Positions 1 through 7,890 of a stretch of DNA of 64,000 nucleotides are shown piece by piece. The notes under the pieces were generated by a model that had not been told where the DNA came from, did no database searches, and saw only the letters and a list, made by a program, of their open reading frames with translations. Each line of letters starts with the position of its first letter. The stretch's first letter is position 1. Location of the stretch: the NCBI RefSeq assembly GCF_900103825.1, contig NZ_FNIF01000002.1, positions 434,001 through 498,000 of the forward strand, read 5' to 3'. The stretch comes from Paenibacillus sp. yr247. GTDB lineage: Bacteria > Bacillota > Bacilli > Paenibacillales > NBRC-103111. The position numbers and the translations under genes are program-made.

Positions 1-2
1 TC

Positions 3-2147
3 AAGTACTATCGCGTCACCGGCGCAGCCGCTGGTGACGCCAAAGCGCCCTACCACCCGGCAAGGGCCGCTCAGAAAGCTCAGCAGCATGCTGAGCATTT
101 CGTCGCTAGCCGGGTGGCGCAGCTTCGCCGCCTCGCTGAGGAGCGCGAGGCGCAGGCTTTAGCCGTTGGCTGCAGCGCAGCGCGGCCTGCGGCACCGCCG
201 GTCATCGTATGTCCATACGATGCCGAGCTGTTCGGGCACTGGTGGTACGAAGGCCACCAGTGGCTTGAGGCAGTGCTGCGCGGGTTCGCTGCCGCGCGCA
301 GCCATGATGACGTAGTCGCAGATACGACTACGTTAGGCGGTTACGCCGCCGCCCATGCACCGACCACGGAAGCGAAGCTTCCCGTGTCGAGCTGGGGCCG
401 GGGCGGCTATGCCGAGGTCTGGCTGCAGCCGCGCAGCCAGTGGGTTCATCCGCTGCTGCACGCGGCGGAGGATCGTCTGGTACTTGCTGCGCAAAAGCAC
501 CCCAACCCGCAGCTGCTCACTGGGATGCAGCAGCGTGCGCTTAACCAAGCCGCGCGAGAGCTGATGCTCGCGCAGAGCAGCGACTGGACGTTCATCCTAG
601 ATGCAGAGACGGTAACCGACTATGCGGTGAACCGTATTGAAACGCATTTATCCCATTTCCATAAATTGCTTAACGCGCTAGAAACTGCATGCTCAGACAA
701 AGAGCTTTCTGAACTCGTGATTTCCTTAGAACGGAGATCCCCTTTTTTACCAGAGCTTCACTACCTTCTTTTCCAACCTAGCTCTTTTAGCAGTTCTTTC
801 AGTGGCACAGCCACTAGCTCTTCCATAAGCACAACAGCAGGCCCTGCTTCATCGTCTCCATTCGAAGTACCATCGATTTCTATAACGTGCATTCCCTTTT
901 CCAACACACACTCAACCTTGCGCATTCTCATGCTCGCATGGGAATATCCGCCACGTGTGATTGGCGGTCTCGCCCGAGCCGTTTGCGACCTATCTAGGCA
1001 GCTTGCTGCATCCGGCCATGAGGTTCATGTCATAACATGCCTTACTCCCGATTGTCTTCCTTATGAGCTATCCGATGGGGTGCATATTCATCGCGTAGAG
1101 GTTCTTCAATCAACCGGAACTACTCACTTCCTTGATTGGGTATTTCAAATGAATTTGGCTTTCACCGATTCGGTCCTTCGCTTATCTGAGCAAGGCATGC
1201 TGTTCGATATCATTCATGCCCACGATTGGCTTGTCTTTTACGCAGCCAAAGAATGTAAAAGTGCGCTTCATCTCCCGCTTCTTGCAACGATCCATGCCAC
1301 CGAGTATGGTCGAAATCAAGGGAAGCTGGATACCCCGGTGCAAAAACGGATACATGCGTTAGAAAATAAGTTAGCCGACGAAGCCGATCAGCTCGTTGTA
1401 TGCAGTCTTTATATGCAGCAAGAAGTGATGCGTCTCTTTCAAGTACCTATGCATAAAATAACTCATATACCTAATGGTGTTGTTCCTTTTCGCGCACCTG
1501 CAGCTTCCCTTCAGATTGTTAACCCGCTTCTCTCTAATGCTCTTTCTAGAGATTCACAAAATCGAATTCTTGCTTTCCTCGGAAGGCTTGTATATGAAAA
1601 AGGCGTGCACATCCTCATATCCGCCATGCGGCTCGTGCTCAAACGTTACCCCGAAGCTAAGCTGGTTATCGCTGGCTCCGGACCTGAGCTTGAAGCGCTC
1701 CAACAACTAGCCGCTCCACTGGGTGACCGGGTTAGCTTCACTGGTTTCCTAGATGAAACAGACAAAAATCTGCTTTTGCACACCGCAGAGCTCTGTGTAT
1801 TCCCAAGTCTCTATGAACCATTTGGTCTTGTAGCTTTGGAAGCAATGGCAAGTGGTACGCCGCTCATCGTTTCTGATACTGGTGGTCTTGCTGAGATTGT
1901 GGACCATGGTATTAACGGCTGCAAAGTGCCGCCAGGGGATGCGAACGCACTAGCTTGGCAAATCACCCAGCTTTTGCAAAACCCCAATATCACAACTCAA
2001 CTCACTGGAGCCGCTTCGACTAAAGTCAGCGACACCTTTAGTTGGGAACAAATCCGTACACGAACTACAGAAACTTACAAAAAATTGATTCTCCTTCACT
2101 CCCAAAAATCGGGTATATTCCTGCATCAGAAGGAAATAATAAAATAA
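3..2147 (+). CDS. GH57/DUF1957 C-terminal region fused to GT4 glycosyltransferase (5' partial)
   Basis: The reading frame is open to the left edge, so the gene starts outside the window; about 714 residues are visible. Residues 1 to about 210 resemble the C-terminal helical part of GH57 branching enzymes, with the hallmark CPYDAELFGHWW near residue 70. A Ser/Thr-rich linker (about 260-288) leads to a GT4 glycosyltransferase: an N-lobe with AWEYPPRVIGGLA near 310, GRLVYEKG near 525, and the nucleotide-sugar E-x7-E motif in EPFGLVALEAMASG near 605. GT4 enzymes with this N-lobe include glycogen/starch synthase relatives, so an alpha-glucan-building plus branching enzyme is a reasonable inference. 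The GH57 nucleophile region, if present, is upstream of the window. A GH15 glucosidase follows. The first 600 bases are clearly more GC- and Ala-rich than the GT4 half, consistent with domain joining. Confidence 0.85.
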   Translation, partial: KYYRVTGAAAGDAKAPYHPARAAQKAQQHAEHFVASRVAQLRRLAEEREAQALAVGCSAARPAAPPVIVCPYDAELFGHWWYEGHQWLEAVLRGFAAARSHDDVVADTTTLGGYAAAHAPTTEAKLPVSSWGRGGYAEVWLQPRSQWVHPLLHAAEDRLVLAAQKHPNPQLLTGMQQRALNQAARELMLAQSSDWTFILDAETVTDYAVNRIETHLSHFHKLLNALETACSDKELSELVISLERRSPFLPELHYLLFQPSSFSSSFSGTATSSSISTTAGPASSSPFEVPSISITCIPFSNTHSTLRILMLAWEYPPRVIGGLARAVCDLSRQLAASGHEVHVITCLTPDCLPYELSDGVHIHRVEVLQSTGTTHFLDWVFQMNLAFTDSVLRLSEQGMLFDIIHAHDWLVFYAAKECKSALHLPLLATIHATEYGRNQGKLDTPVQKRIHALENKLADEADQLVVCSLYMQQEVMRLFQVPMHKITHIPNGVVPFRAPAASLQIVNPLLSNALSRDSQNRILAFLGRLVYEKGVHILISAMRLVLKRYPEAKLVIAGSGPELEALQQLAAPLGDRVSFTGFLDETDKNLLLHTAELCVFPSLYEPFGLVALEAMASGTPLIVSDTGGLAEIVDHGINGCKVPPGDANALAWQITQLLQNPNITTQLTGAASTKVSDTFSWEQIRTRTTETYKKLILLHSQKSGIFLHQKEIIK

Positions 2148-2367
2148 TATGGGTAACTATGTCAGTTTGTAAGCGTGACCAGTCTAAATTTTCAGCATTA
2201 TTTCAAAGAATGATTGATTCCTTGGTAATAATTAGGTAACCTATTGGCAGGCCCTGTGCTAGCAATGTCCTGCAATTGCATTGCAAGAGACGCGATATCC
2301 AAAGGCGGATACCTCAAGGACGGTTCATAAATCGCGATCATACAAACGAGTGGGGAAGTGATTTTTA

Positions 2368-4329
2368 ATGCCTAGACACCTGGTCATCGGAAACGGAAAA
2401 TTTCTTATTAACCTAGATCAGCATTCCTACATGCGTGATCTCTATTATCCTTTCGTAGGCCAGCTTAATCATATTGGCGGGTATCAATGCCGTGTAGGTA
2501 TATGGGTAGATGGCGACTTCGCTTGGTTGAATGCCCCCGAGTGGCAATTCAAACTTGGTTACGTGGAGGATTCGCTCGTCACCGAAGTGACTGCTGCGCA
2601 TCCCGGTCTTGGCATCACCCTGCTCATGAATGACGGGGTTCATCAACGCGAGGATATTTACCTTAAACGGATCCAAATTACGAATCACACTGGTACCGTT
2701 CGTGAAGTACGGATGTTCTTCAATCAAGACCTACTCATTAATGAGACCGAAGTTGGGGATACAGCCGCCTACTATCCTTTGACCGATACGGTATTCCATT
2801 ATAAAAAAGACAGATATTTTATGTTTAACGGCAGTACAGGAACGGAAGGCATTTATCAATATTCTACAGGTGTCAAAAGATTTTTTAACGCCGAGGGAAC
2901 ATGGCGCGATGCGGAAGACGGCCATCTCATGGGAAATGCCATCGCACAAGGTTCAGTAGATAGTACGATTTCATTTAGACTTTTCGTTCCGCCTAACGCC
3001 AACCAAACACTTTACTATTGGATGGGTGCAGGCAAAACACTGGAGGAAGTCAAGAAGCTCGACGCCTATGTGAAAGACAGCCATCCTGGCAAACTTCTTG
3101 ACCGTGTGACGGTTTACTGGCAAAGATGGGCAAATAAAATTGATCGTGATTACGGTGATTTGAATATTGATGTTCAACGACTTTTCAAACAAAGTCTGCT
3201 GCTTGTCAGGACTCAAACAGACGTGAACGGTGCTATCATCGCCGCGAACGATTCCGATATTATGCAGAGCAACCGCGATCATTACAGCTATATGTGGCCC
3301 CGAGACGGCGCTTTAATTGCTTATTCCATGTCGATGGCTGGCTACCAAGGTATGATTATTCCTTTCTTTAACTTCTGTGCGAACGTGCTGTCACCCGAAG
3401 GTTACTTGCATCATAAATACAATCCGGACGGCACGGTAGGCTCCAGTTGGCATCCATACATTCATTCCGGACGTGTACAGCTTCCTATTCAAGAAGATGA
3501 AACAGCCCTAGTCTTATTTGCACTTTGGCAGGATTTTCAGAAAAATGGAAGCCTCGAGTTTGCCCAATCCCTTTATCGCAACCTCATTCGCAGAGCAGCC
3601 AGATTCATGTCCACATATATTGATCAGGAATTGAATTTGCCGAAGCCCAGCTACGATCTTTGGGAGGAGCGTTACGGGATTTATACGTTTACAGCTTCAG
3701 CCGTGTATGGCGGACTTATTGCTGCTTCCAACTTTAGCAACCTGTTTGGTGACGAAGAGCGAAGCAACCGCTACAAACATACAGCTGAGAAAATTAAATC
3801 CGGTATCCTCAAGCATCTGTGGGACGAGAAAGAAGGTCGATTCGTTCGCGGCTTGTACATGGAGGATGGCGAATGGGTTAAGGATATGACGCTCGAAAGC
3901 TCCGTTTACGGCATCTTTGAATTCGGCGTTCTGCCTGCAGACGATGAGCGTGTTGTGGGCACAATGAAAGCCAATAAAGCTGGTCTCATGATCAAAACCG
4001 AAGTTGGCGGCTTCGCCCGCTATCATCATGATTATTATTTCCAACGCTCCACAGATATTGAAAATGTGCCAGGTAACCCTTGGATTATTTGTACGTTGTG
4101 GATAGCCGAGTGGGAAATCGAATACGCCAAAACACTGGCTGATCTCGCGGCCCCGCGCCAAACGCTCGAATGGGTCGTCAAACACGCGATGGAAAGCGGC
4201 GTTCTATCTGAACAATTAGATCCTTTCACAGGTGAGCCGGTATCTGTTGCTCCACTCACTTGGTCACATGCAACTTATGTGCTTACCGTTGTAAAATATC
4301 TCAATAAATACAAACAGCTGACGAAATAA
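2368..4329 (+). CDS. Glycoside hydrolase family 15 protein (glucoamylase/glucodextranase-like)
   Basis: 653 residues, usual length for bacterial GH15 proteins. No signal peptide is visible (starts MPRHLVIGNGKF), so it probably acts in the cytoplasm. The N-terminal half is the beta-sandwich super-domain; the (alpha/alpha)6 barrel follows with YMWPRDGALIAYSMS near 307-320, YDLWEERYG near 425-432 (Glu as likely general acid) and LSEQLDP near 613-619 (Glu as likely general base), then PLTWSHATY. The family hydrolyses terminal alpha-glucosidic bonds; some clades are trehalases or glucodextranases, so the exact substrate is open. Start ATG follows GGGGAAGTG at a normal distance. It lies 220 bases after the GT4 fusion and before a strong hairpin, suggesting a shared role in internal alpha-glucan turnover. 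Confidence 0.88.
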   Translation: MPRHLVIGNGKFLINLDQHSYMRDLYYPFVGQLNHIGGYQCRVGIWVDGDFAWLNAPEWQFKLGYVEDSLVTEVTAAHPGLGITLLMNDGVHQREDIYLKRIQITNHTGTVREVRMFFNQDLLINETEVGDTAAYYPLTDTVFHYKKDRYFMFNGSTGTEGIYQYSTGVKRFFNAEGTWRDAEDGHLMGNAIAQGSVDSTISFRLFVPPNANQTLYYWMGAGKTLEEVKKLDAYVKDSHPGKLLDRVTVYWQRWANKIDRDYGDLNIDVQRLFKQSLLLVRTQTDVNGAIIAANDSDIMQSNRDHYSYMWPRDGALIAYSMSMAGYQGMIIPFFNFCANVLSPEGYLHHKYNPDGTVGSSWHPYIHSGRVQLPIQEDETALVLFALWQDFQKNGSLEFAQSLYRNLIRRAARFMSTYIDQELNLPKPSYDLWEERYGIYTFTASAVYGGLIAASNFSNLFGDEERSNRYKHTAEKIKSGILKHLWDEKEGRFVRGLYMEDGEWVKDMTLESSVYGIFEFGVLPADDERVVGTMKANKAGLMIKTEVGGFARYHHDYYFQRSTDIENVPGNPWIICTLWIAEWEIEYAKTLADLAAPRQTLEWVVKHAMESGVLSEQLDPFTGEPVSVAPLTWSHATYVLTVVKYLNKYKQLTK

Positions 4330-4338
4330 TCAAACAAG

Positions 4339-4366
4339 AAAAGCCGTTCCCCATGGAACGGCTTTT
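4339..4366. terminator. Bidirectional intrinsic terminator
   Basis: A perfect 12-bp stem (AAAAGCCGTTCC with GGAACGGCTTTT, 4-base loop) between the convergent GH15 and GcvH-like genes, with A/T flanks on both sides. Confidence 0.85.
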
Positions 4367-4377
4367 CTGTTGACTAC

Positions 4378-4761
4378 CTACTCCATTAGATTATTCTGCC
4401 CATACGTCTGCGCATCCCAGAGCTGCTCCAGCTCCGACGGTTCACTACATGCCACTCTAAATAACCACCCTTTATCATATGGAGATTCATGCAGCATCAG
4501 CGTAGCCTTTTCCAGCAGCATATTAACGGCTGTCACTTTACCGGATAAAGGTGAGAGCAGATCGTGTTCACTTTCGGCGGTCTCCACCGCGCCTATATAA
4601 TAACCTTGCCCCAACACCGCACCCTGCTCCGGGAGTTCAATGAACAGAATCATGCCCAATTTCTCCAGGCCTCTTTCGGTTAGGCCAATAACAGCCTGAT
4701 CCGCTTCTTGGCGTATCCAGTAATGATCTCTCGTATATTTCAAATTCGTAGGTACTGACAT
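4378..4761 (-). CDS. GcvH-like protein lacking the lipoyl-lysine
   Basis: 127 residues, matching the length and fold pattern of glycine cleavage H protein: N-terminal YTRDHYWIR, IGLTERGLEKLGMILFIELP, and the hammerhead region GAVETAESEHDLLSPLSGKV. In true GcvH the hairpin reads V-E-S-V-K-A and the lysine carries lipoate. Here Glu63 takes its place, so octanoyl or lipoyl transfer at this position is not possible. The rest of the domain looks intact, which argues against simple decay. No gcvT, gcvP or lipoate gene is nearby; the upstream neighbour is a peroxiredoxin with its own terminator between. It could be a moonlighting H-protein paralogue or a scaffold; function unknown. Confidence 0.8.
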   Translation of the reverse strand: MSVPTNLKYTRDHYWIRQEADQAVIGLTERGLEKLGMILFIELPEQGAVLGQGYYIGAVETAESEHDLLSPLSGKVTAVNMLLEKATLMLHESPYDKGWLFRVACSEPSELEQLWDAQTYGQNNLME

Positions 4762-4781
4762 AGACGCACTCCTTCATGAAG

Positions 4782-4826
4782 AAAAAGCTCCCCTGCCCGC
4801 ATTCGCATGCCAACAAGAGGAGCTTC
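4782..4826 (-). terminator. Intrinsic terminator of the peroxiredoxin gene
   Basis: A 10-bp stem (AAGCTCCTCT with AGGGGAGCTT on the minus strand, one mismatch) followed by a T run, just after the peroxiredoxin stop and before the GcvH-like gene. Confidence 0.75.
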
Positions 4827-4842
4827 TCTATGTATTAAAGCT

Positions 4843-5391
4843 TTATTTTGCAACCAGATTTTTGTCGCCTGGTTTCCAATTCATTGGGCACAATCCGCCG
4901 GATTGAAGCGCTTGAAGAACACGAAGTGTTTCTTCAACACTGCGGCCTACGTCGTTGTGGTTAACAACTTCGTATTTCATTTCGCCTTCTGGATCGATGA
5001 TGAAAAGACCGCGAAGCGCGATACCTTCTTCATCAATCAGAACGCCGTAGTCACGTGCTACGGATTTCGTAATATCAGCAGCAAGAGGGAATTCCAATTT
5101 GCCAAGACCATTGTCATTGACTGGTGTATTGATCCAAGCTTTATGCGAGTGGATACTGTCGATGGAAACACCAAGAATCTCCGTGTTCAATTCTTTGAAT
5201 TGAGCAGCAGCATAACTAAGTGCTGTGATTTCTGTCGGACATACGAAAGTGAAGTCCAATGGATAGAAGAACAATACTAACCATTTTCCTTTGTAATCTG
5301 ACAAAGAAACTTTACCAAATTCTTTACCATCACCAGTAGCTGTCTCCATTGTAAAATCCGGAGCTTGTTTACCTACTAAACGCTCTGCCAT
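4843..5391 (-). CDS. 2-Cys peroxiredoxin (AhpC/Prx1 type)
   Basis: 182 residues. It reduces hydrogen peroxide and organic hydroperoxides using a peroxidatic cysteine and a resolving cysteine from the partner subunit. Cys51 sits in DFTFVCPTE (peroxidatic) and Cys168 in GGLCPMNW (resolving); both are intact. The N-terminal APDF and the C-terminal extension are typical of the Prx1/AhpC group. The start is well set by GAGGAGGAAT upstream. No ahpF lies beside it, so electrons probably come from thioredoxin or a distant AhpF. A promoter and a PerR-box-like palindrome lie upstream. Whether this is the organism's ahpC or a second typical 2-Cys Prx cannot be told from sequence alone. Confidence 0.93.
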   Translation of the reverse strand: MAERLVGKQAPDFTMETATGDGKEFGKVSLSDYKGKWLVLFFYPLDFTFVCPTEITALSYAAAQFKELNTEILGVSIDSIHSHKAWINTPVNDNGLGKLEFPLAADITKSVARDYGVLIDEEGIALRGLFIIDPEGEMKYEVVNHNDVGRSVEETLRVLQALQSGGLCPMNWKPGDKNLVAK

Positions 5392-5430
5392 GTGTATAAT
5401 TCCTCCTCAAATCTATCTTATTCGTATAAA

Positions 5431-5459
5431 ATGGTACCATCCGCCTACTTGAAAGTCAA
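5431..5459 (-). promoter_or_regulatory. Candidate sigma-A promoter of the peroxiredoxin gene
   Basis: On the minus strand, TTGACT (5459-5454) and TACCAT (5436-5431) are separated by 17 bases, about 40 bases before the start codon. The -10 lies within an ATGGTACCAT palindrome. Confidence 0.55.
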
Positions 5460-5476
5460 TAATTAGATTAGATACT

Positions 5477-5491
5477 ATATAATAATTATTA
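5477..5491. promoter_or_regulatory. PerR/Fur-box-like palindrome
   Basis: The 15-mer ATATAATAATTATTA matches the Bacillus PerR consensus TTATAATNATTATAA at 12 of 14 defined positions. It lies about 18 bases upstream of the -35 of a peroxiredoxin gene, a typical PerR target. The region is AT-rich, so chance is possible. Confidence 0.4.
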
Positions 5492-5518
5492 TTAAATATG
5501 AAGGCTTGATGAACAATA

Positions 5519-5572
5519 AAAAAGCCGCCCTCCGAAGCAACTTACTGCCTCGTCAGACAAGCTTTTTTTCTT
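5519..5572 (-). terminator. Weak candidate terminator after leuB
   Basis: On the minus strand AAAAAAGC is matched by GCTTTTTT about 40 bases later, around the leuB stop. The inner sequence pairs poorly, so this is only a tentative call. Confidence 0.35.
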
Positions 5573-6659
5573 ATTTACGCATAGCGTCTACGATCAGTTG
5601 GCCCATAGCTATTGTTCCAATCGCTTTGCTCTTATCAACAGCAATGTCGCCTGTACGGTGACCCGCATCCAACACTTCTTTCACCGCGCGCTCGATGGAA
5701 TCCGCTGCTTCGTGATAGCCGAAAGTCAAACGGAACATCAAAGCAACAGATAGAATTGTTGCGATCGGATTGGAGATGCCTTGACCTGCGATATCAGGCG
5801 CTGAGCCGTGTACGGGTTCGTACAAGCCAAAGCTGCCTTCACCAAGAGAAGCAGATGCCAGCATACCGATGGATCCTGTCAGCATCGCTGCTTCATCACT
5901 CAAGATGTCACCGAACATATTTTCAGTCACAATCACGTCGAAGCTGGATGGACGACGCAGCAATTGCATTGCACAGTTGTCCACGAGCACGTGCTCGAGC
6001 TCAACATCCGGATAATCAACAGCAATACGATTCACAGTTTCGCGCCATAGACGGGAAGTTTCCAGAACGTTCGCTTTATCAACGGAAGCCAGCTTCTTAC
6101 GACGCGTTTGGGCAATTTCAAACGCTTGACGAGCAATACGCTCGATTTCCGTTACATTATAGGCACAAGTATCTACAGCTTCTTGACCGTTCGCTGTTTC
6201 ACGACGGAATTTCTCACCGAAATAGATCCCGCCTGTCAATTCACGAACAACGATCAAATCTGTGCCTTCCAGAACTTCAGGCTTGAGCGTGGAAGCTTCT
6301 TTCAAGCAGTCAAAAATGAAAGCTGGACGAATGTTCGAGAACAATCCAAGCGCTTTACGAATACCGAGAAGACCTGTTTCAGGACGAAGCTCTTTGGAGT
6401 TGTTGTCCCATTTGGGTCCGCCAACAGCCCCGAGAAGCACTGCGTCTGCGGATTGGCACACCTTCAGCGTTTCTTCCGGAAGCGGCGTACCTTTCTCATC
6501 AATTGCTATACCGCCGAACAAGGCATGCTCTGTTTCAAATTGATAACCGAATAATTCTTCGGTACGTTTCAATACTTTTTCCGCTTCTGCAACGACTTCT
6601 GGACCAATGCCGTCTCCAGCGATTACAGCAATTTTTTTTACATCTGCCATGACTGCCAT
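5571..6659 (-). CDS. leuB: 3-isopropylmalate dehydrogenase
   Basis: LeuB oxidises and decarboxylates (2R,3S)-3-isopropylmalate with NAD in leucine synthesis. The protein has the family start [15 protein letters not shown], the substrate-loop motif [10 protein letters not shown], the helix with [21 protein letters not shown], and the Mg-binding region [11 protein letters not shown] and [16 protein letters not shown] binding is marked by [20 protein letters not shown]. Length (362) is usual. Two in-frame ATGs compete: the first (MAVMADVKK) sits only 3 bases after AAGGAG, the second 12 bases after, so the true start may be 6650. It is separated from leuA by three unrelated genes, and leuC/leuD are not in the window. 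Confidence 0.97.
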   Translation of the reverse strand: MAVMADVKKIAVIAGDGIGPEVVAEAEKVLKRTEELFGYQFETEHALFGGIAIDEKGTPLPEETLKVCQSADAVLLGAVGGPKWDNNSKELRPETGLLGIRKALGLFSNIRPAFIFDCLKEASTLKPEVLEGTDLIVVRELTGGIYFGEKFRRETANGQEAVDTCAYNVTEIERIARQAFEIAQTRRKKLASVDKANVLETSRLWRETVNRIAVDYPDVELEHVLVDNCAMQLLRRPSSFDVIVTENMFGDILSDEAAMLTGSIGMLASASLGEGSFGLYEPVHGSAPDIAGQGISNPIATILSVALMFRLTFGYHEAADSIERAVKEVLDAGHRTGDIAVDKSKAIGTIAMGQLIVDAMRK

Positions 6660-6798
6660 TCACTCCTTAGATTAGTAAAACTGCTATGTAAGCATTTACT
6701 ATCGCTATATGATGCTACCATTGTAACATAAGATAACCCTCTCCATTAGATATAAAAGCTATTGCTTTAATAGGTATAACCTATAATAGCTGAATCCA

Positions 6799-6834
6799 AA
6801 AAAGCCCTCTCTTGCAATAATACAAGAGAGGGCA
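6799..6834 (-). terminator. Intrinsic terminator after the DUF2269 gene
   Basis: Perfect 11-bp stem (GCCCTCTCTTG with CAAGAGAGGGC) followed by six T on the minus strand, directly after the stop codon. Confidence 0.9.
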
Positions 6835-6838
6835 TCTG

Positions 6839-7294
6839 TTAATTCGGCTTAACAATCATGAAGATGAACAAAATAAGACCAATCGCCGATGCTCCGTAAA
6901 AGTAGTTGCGAGCCTTTATCCACTGAATAAGCTGTTCTGCAGGAAGGCTTGTCGCCGTTTGATTAACAGGATCAAGCACCCAACTTTCCAGCTTTTTTTG
7001 ATTTGGAGTCGCGAAGCCAATGGCAATAATTTGAATCAGAATGTATGCAACGAGCGAACCAAACAACCAAGTTTGCATGAAGGTGCCATAATCACCTAAC
7101 CAGATCAGAAGCAAACCTGTAAGTACGGCTAGTGTTCCTCCGATCTTGGGAAACACCTCAAGCCGACCTCCTACACGCAGAGAGGAGCGCAGCTCATCCA
7201 ACGTTTGATTTTTTCTCAGAAGCACATGTGCGAAGTACGTGGGGCCAACCCCGATAATGGCTGAAAGCACGTGAATCAAAATGAGAAACTTCAT
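6839..7294 (-). CDS. DUF2269-like integral membrane protein
   Basis: About 151 residues with four hydrophobic segments, starting MKFLILIHVLSAIIGVGPTYFAHVLL, a pattern of DUF2269 (predicted integral membrane) proteins. The ATG at 7294 is preferred because GGAAGGG lies 10 bases upstream; an in-frame ATG 17 codons earlier lacks a ribosome site. It has its own terminator and AT-rich upstream region, so it is probably a single-gene unit. No biochemical role is known for the family. Its place between leuB and leuA genes seems incidental. Confidence 0.75.
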   Translation of the reverse strand: MKFLILIHVLSAIIGVGPTYFAHVLLRKNQTLDELRSSLRVGGRLEVFPKIGGTLAVLTGLLLIWLGDYGTFMQTWLFGSLVAYILIQIIAIGFATPNQKKLESWVLDPVNQTATSLPAEQLIQWIKARNYFYGASAIGLILFIFMIVKPN

Positions 7295-7441
7295 ACGAAA
7301 CACACCCTTCCGTTGTAATATATAAACAACAATTTGTTTAATCATACAATCGAAAGAGCTGAATCATCCATGTTTTATTTACTACAAATGGTAACGCTAT
7401 CCAGATAATTGATTAAGTTTTCATCAATTCTTTTCAGAAGA

Positions 7442-7834
7442 TCAGCCTTTCTCCAACAAAGGCTCATACATCATAACTGCATGATTCTCCGTTATCCATT
7501 CATCACGGACCATCTCCTGCTCCTGATTGAACACCTTGCGATAAATTTTATTGTGCCGCACGTAACCCCCCCAATACTCTCGAGTGATCCAGTGCTTCTT
7601 CTCGTAAATCTCATACGTATGTATCCGTGGCAGCCCTGCTCTCCACTCTCCAAACAGATGGGTATCCGTCATACGAATCACAAGTTGAACATTTTGCTCG
7701 GTATCGTTGCGAATTTGCAAGTCCAAATAATTGTAAAAGCAAGTAGCTCCTGTGCCAAAAGGCTGACTCCTACCCGCATCCGGAAATACGTCATAGCTGT
7801 GCCGGTATTTATCATAATTTGAAATATATTCCAT
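7442..7834 (-). pseudogene. Truncated VanW family protein (C-terminal remnant)
   Basis: 130 residues match only the C-terminal half of VanW proteins: RHSYDVFPDAGRSQPFGTGAT, FYNYLDLQIRNDT, then EYWGGYVRHN and WITENHAVMMYEP. Full VanW proteins are about 280 residues and carry a GGGLCQLSN-type motif before this point; here the region upstream is only the terminator of the next gene. The ATG has no Shine-Dalgarno site and falls inside the conserved block. This is best read as a remnant after a deletion. The VanW role is unknown; the family occurs in vancomycin-resistance clusters and in many spore formers. Confidence 0.75.
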
Positions 7835-7845
7835 GTCAATTTACA

Positions 7846-7885
7846 AAAACAGCACCTTTAGCCTGTTTAGGCTTTAGGTGCTGTT
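7846..7885 (-). terminator. Intrinsic terminator of the aminotransferase gene
   Basis: AACAGCACCT pairs with AGGTGCTGTT around an inner GCCTGTTTAGGC hairpin, followed by a T-rich stretch on the minus strand. Confidence 0.85.
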
Positions 7886-7890
7886 CATTA

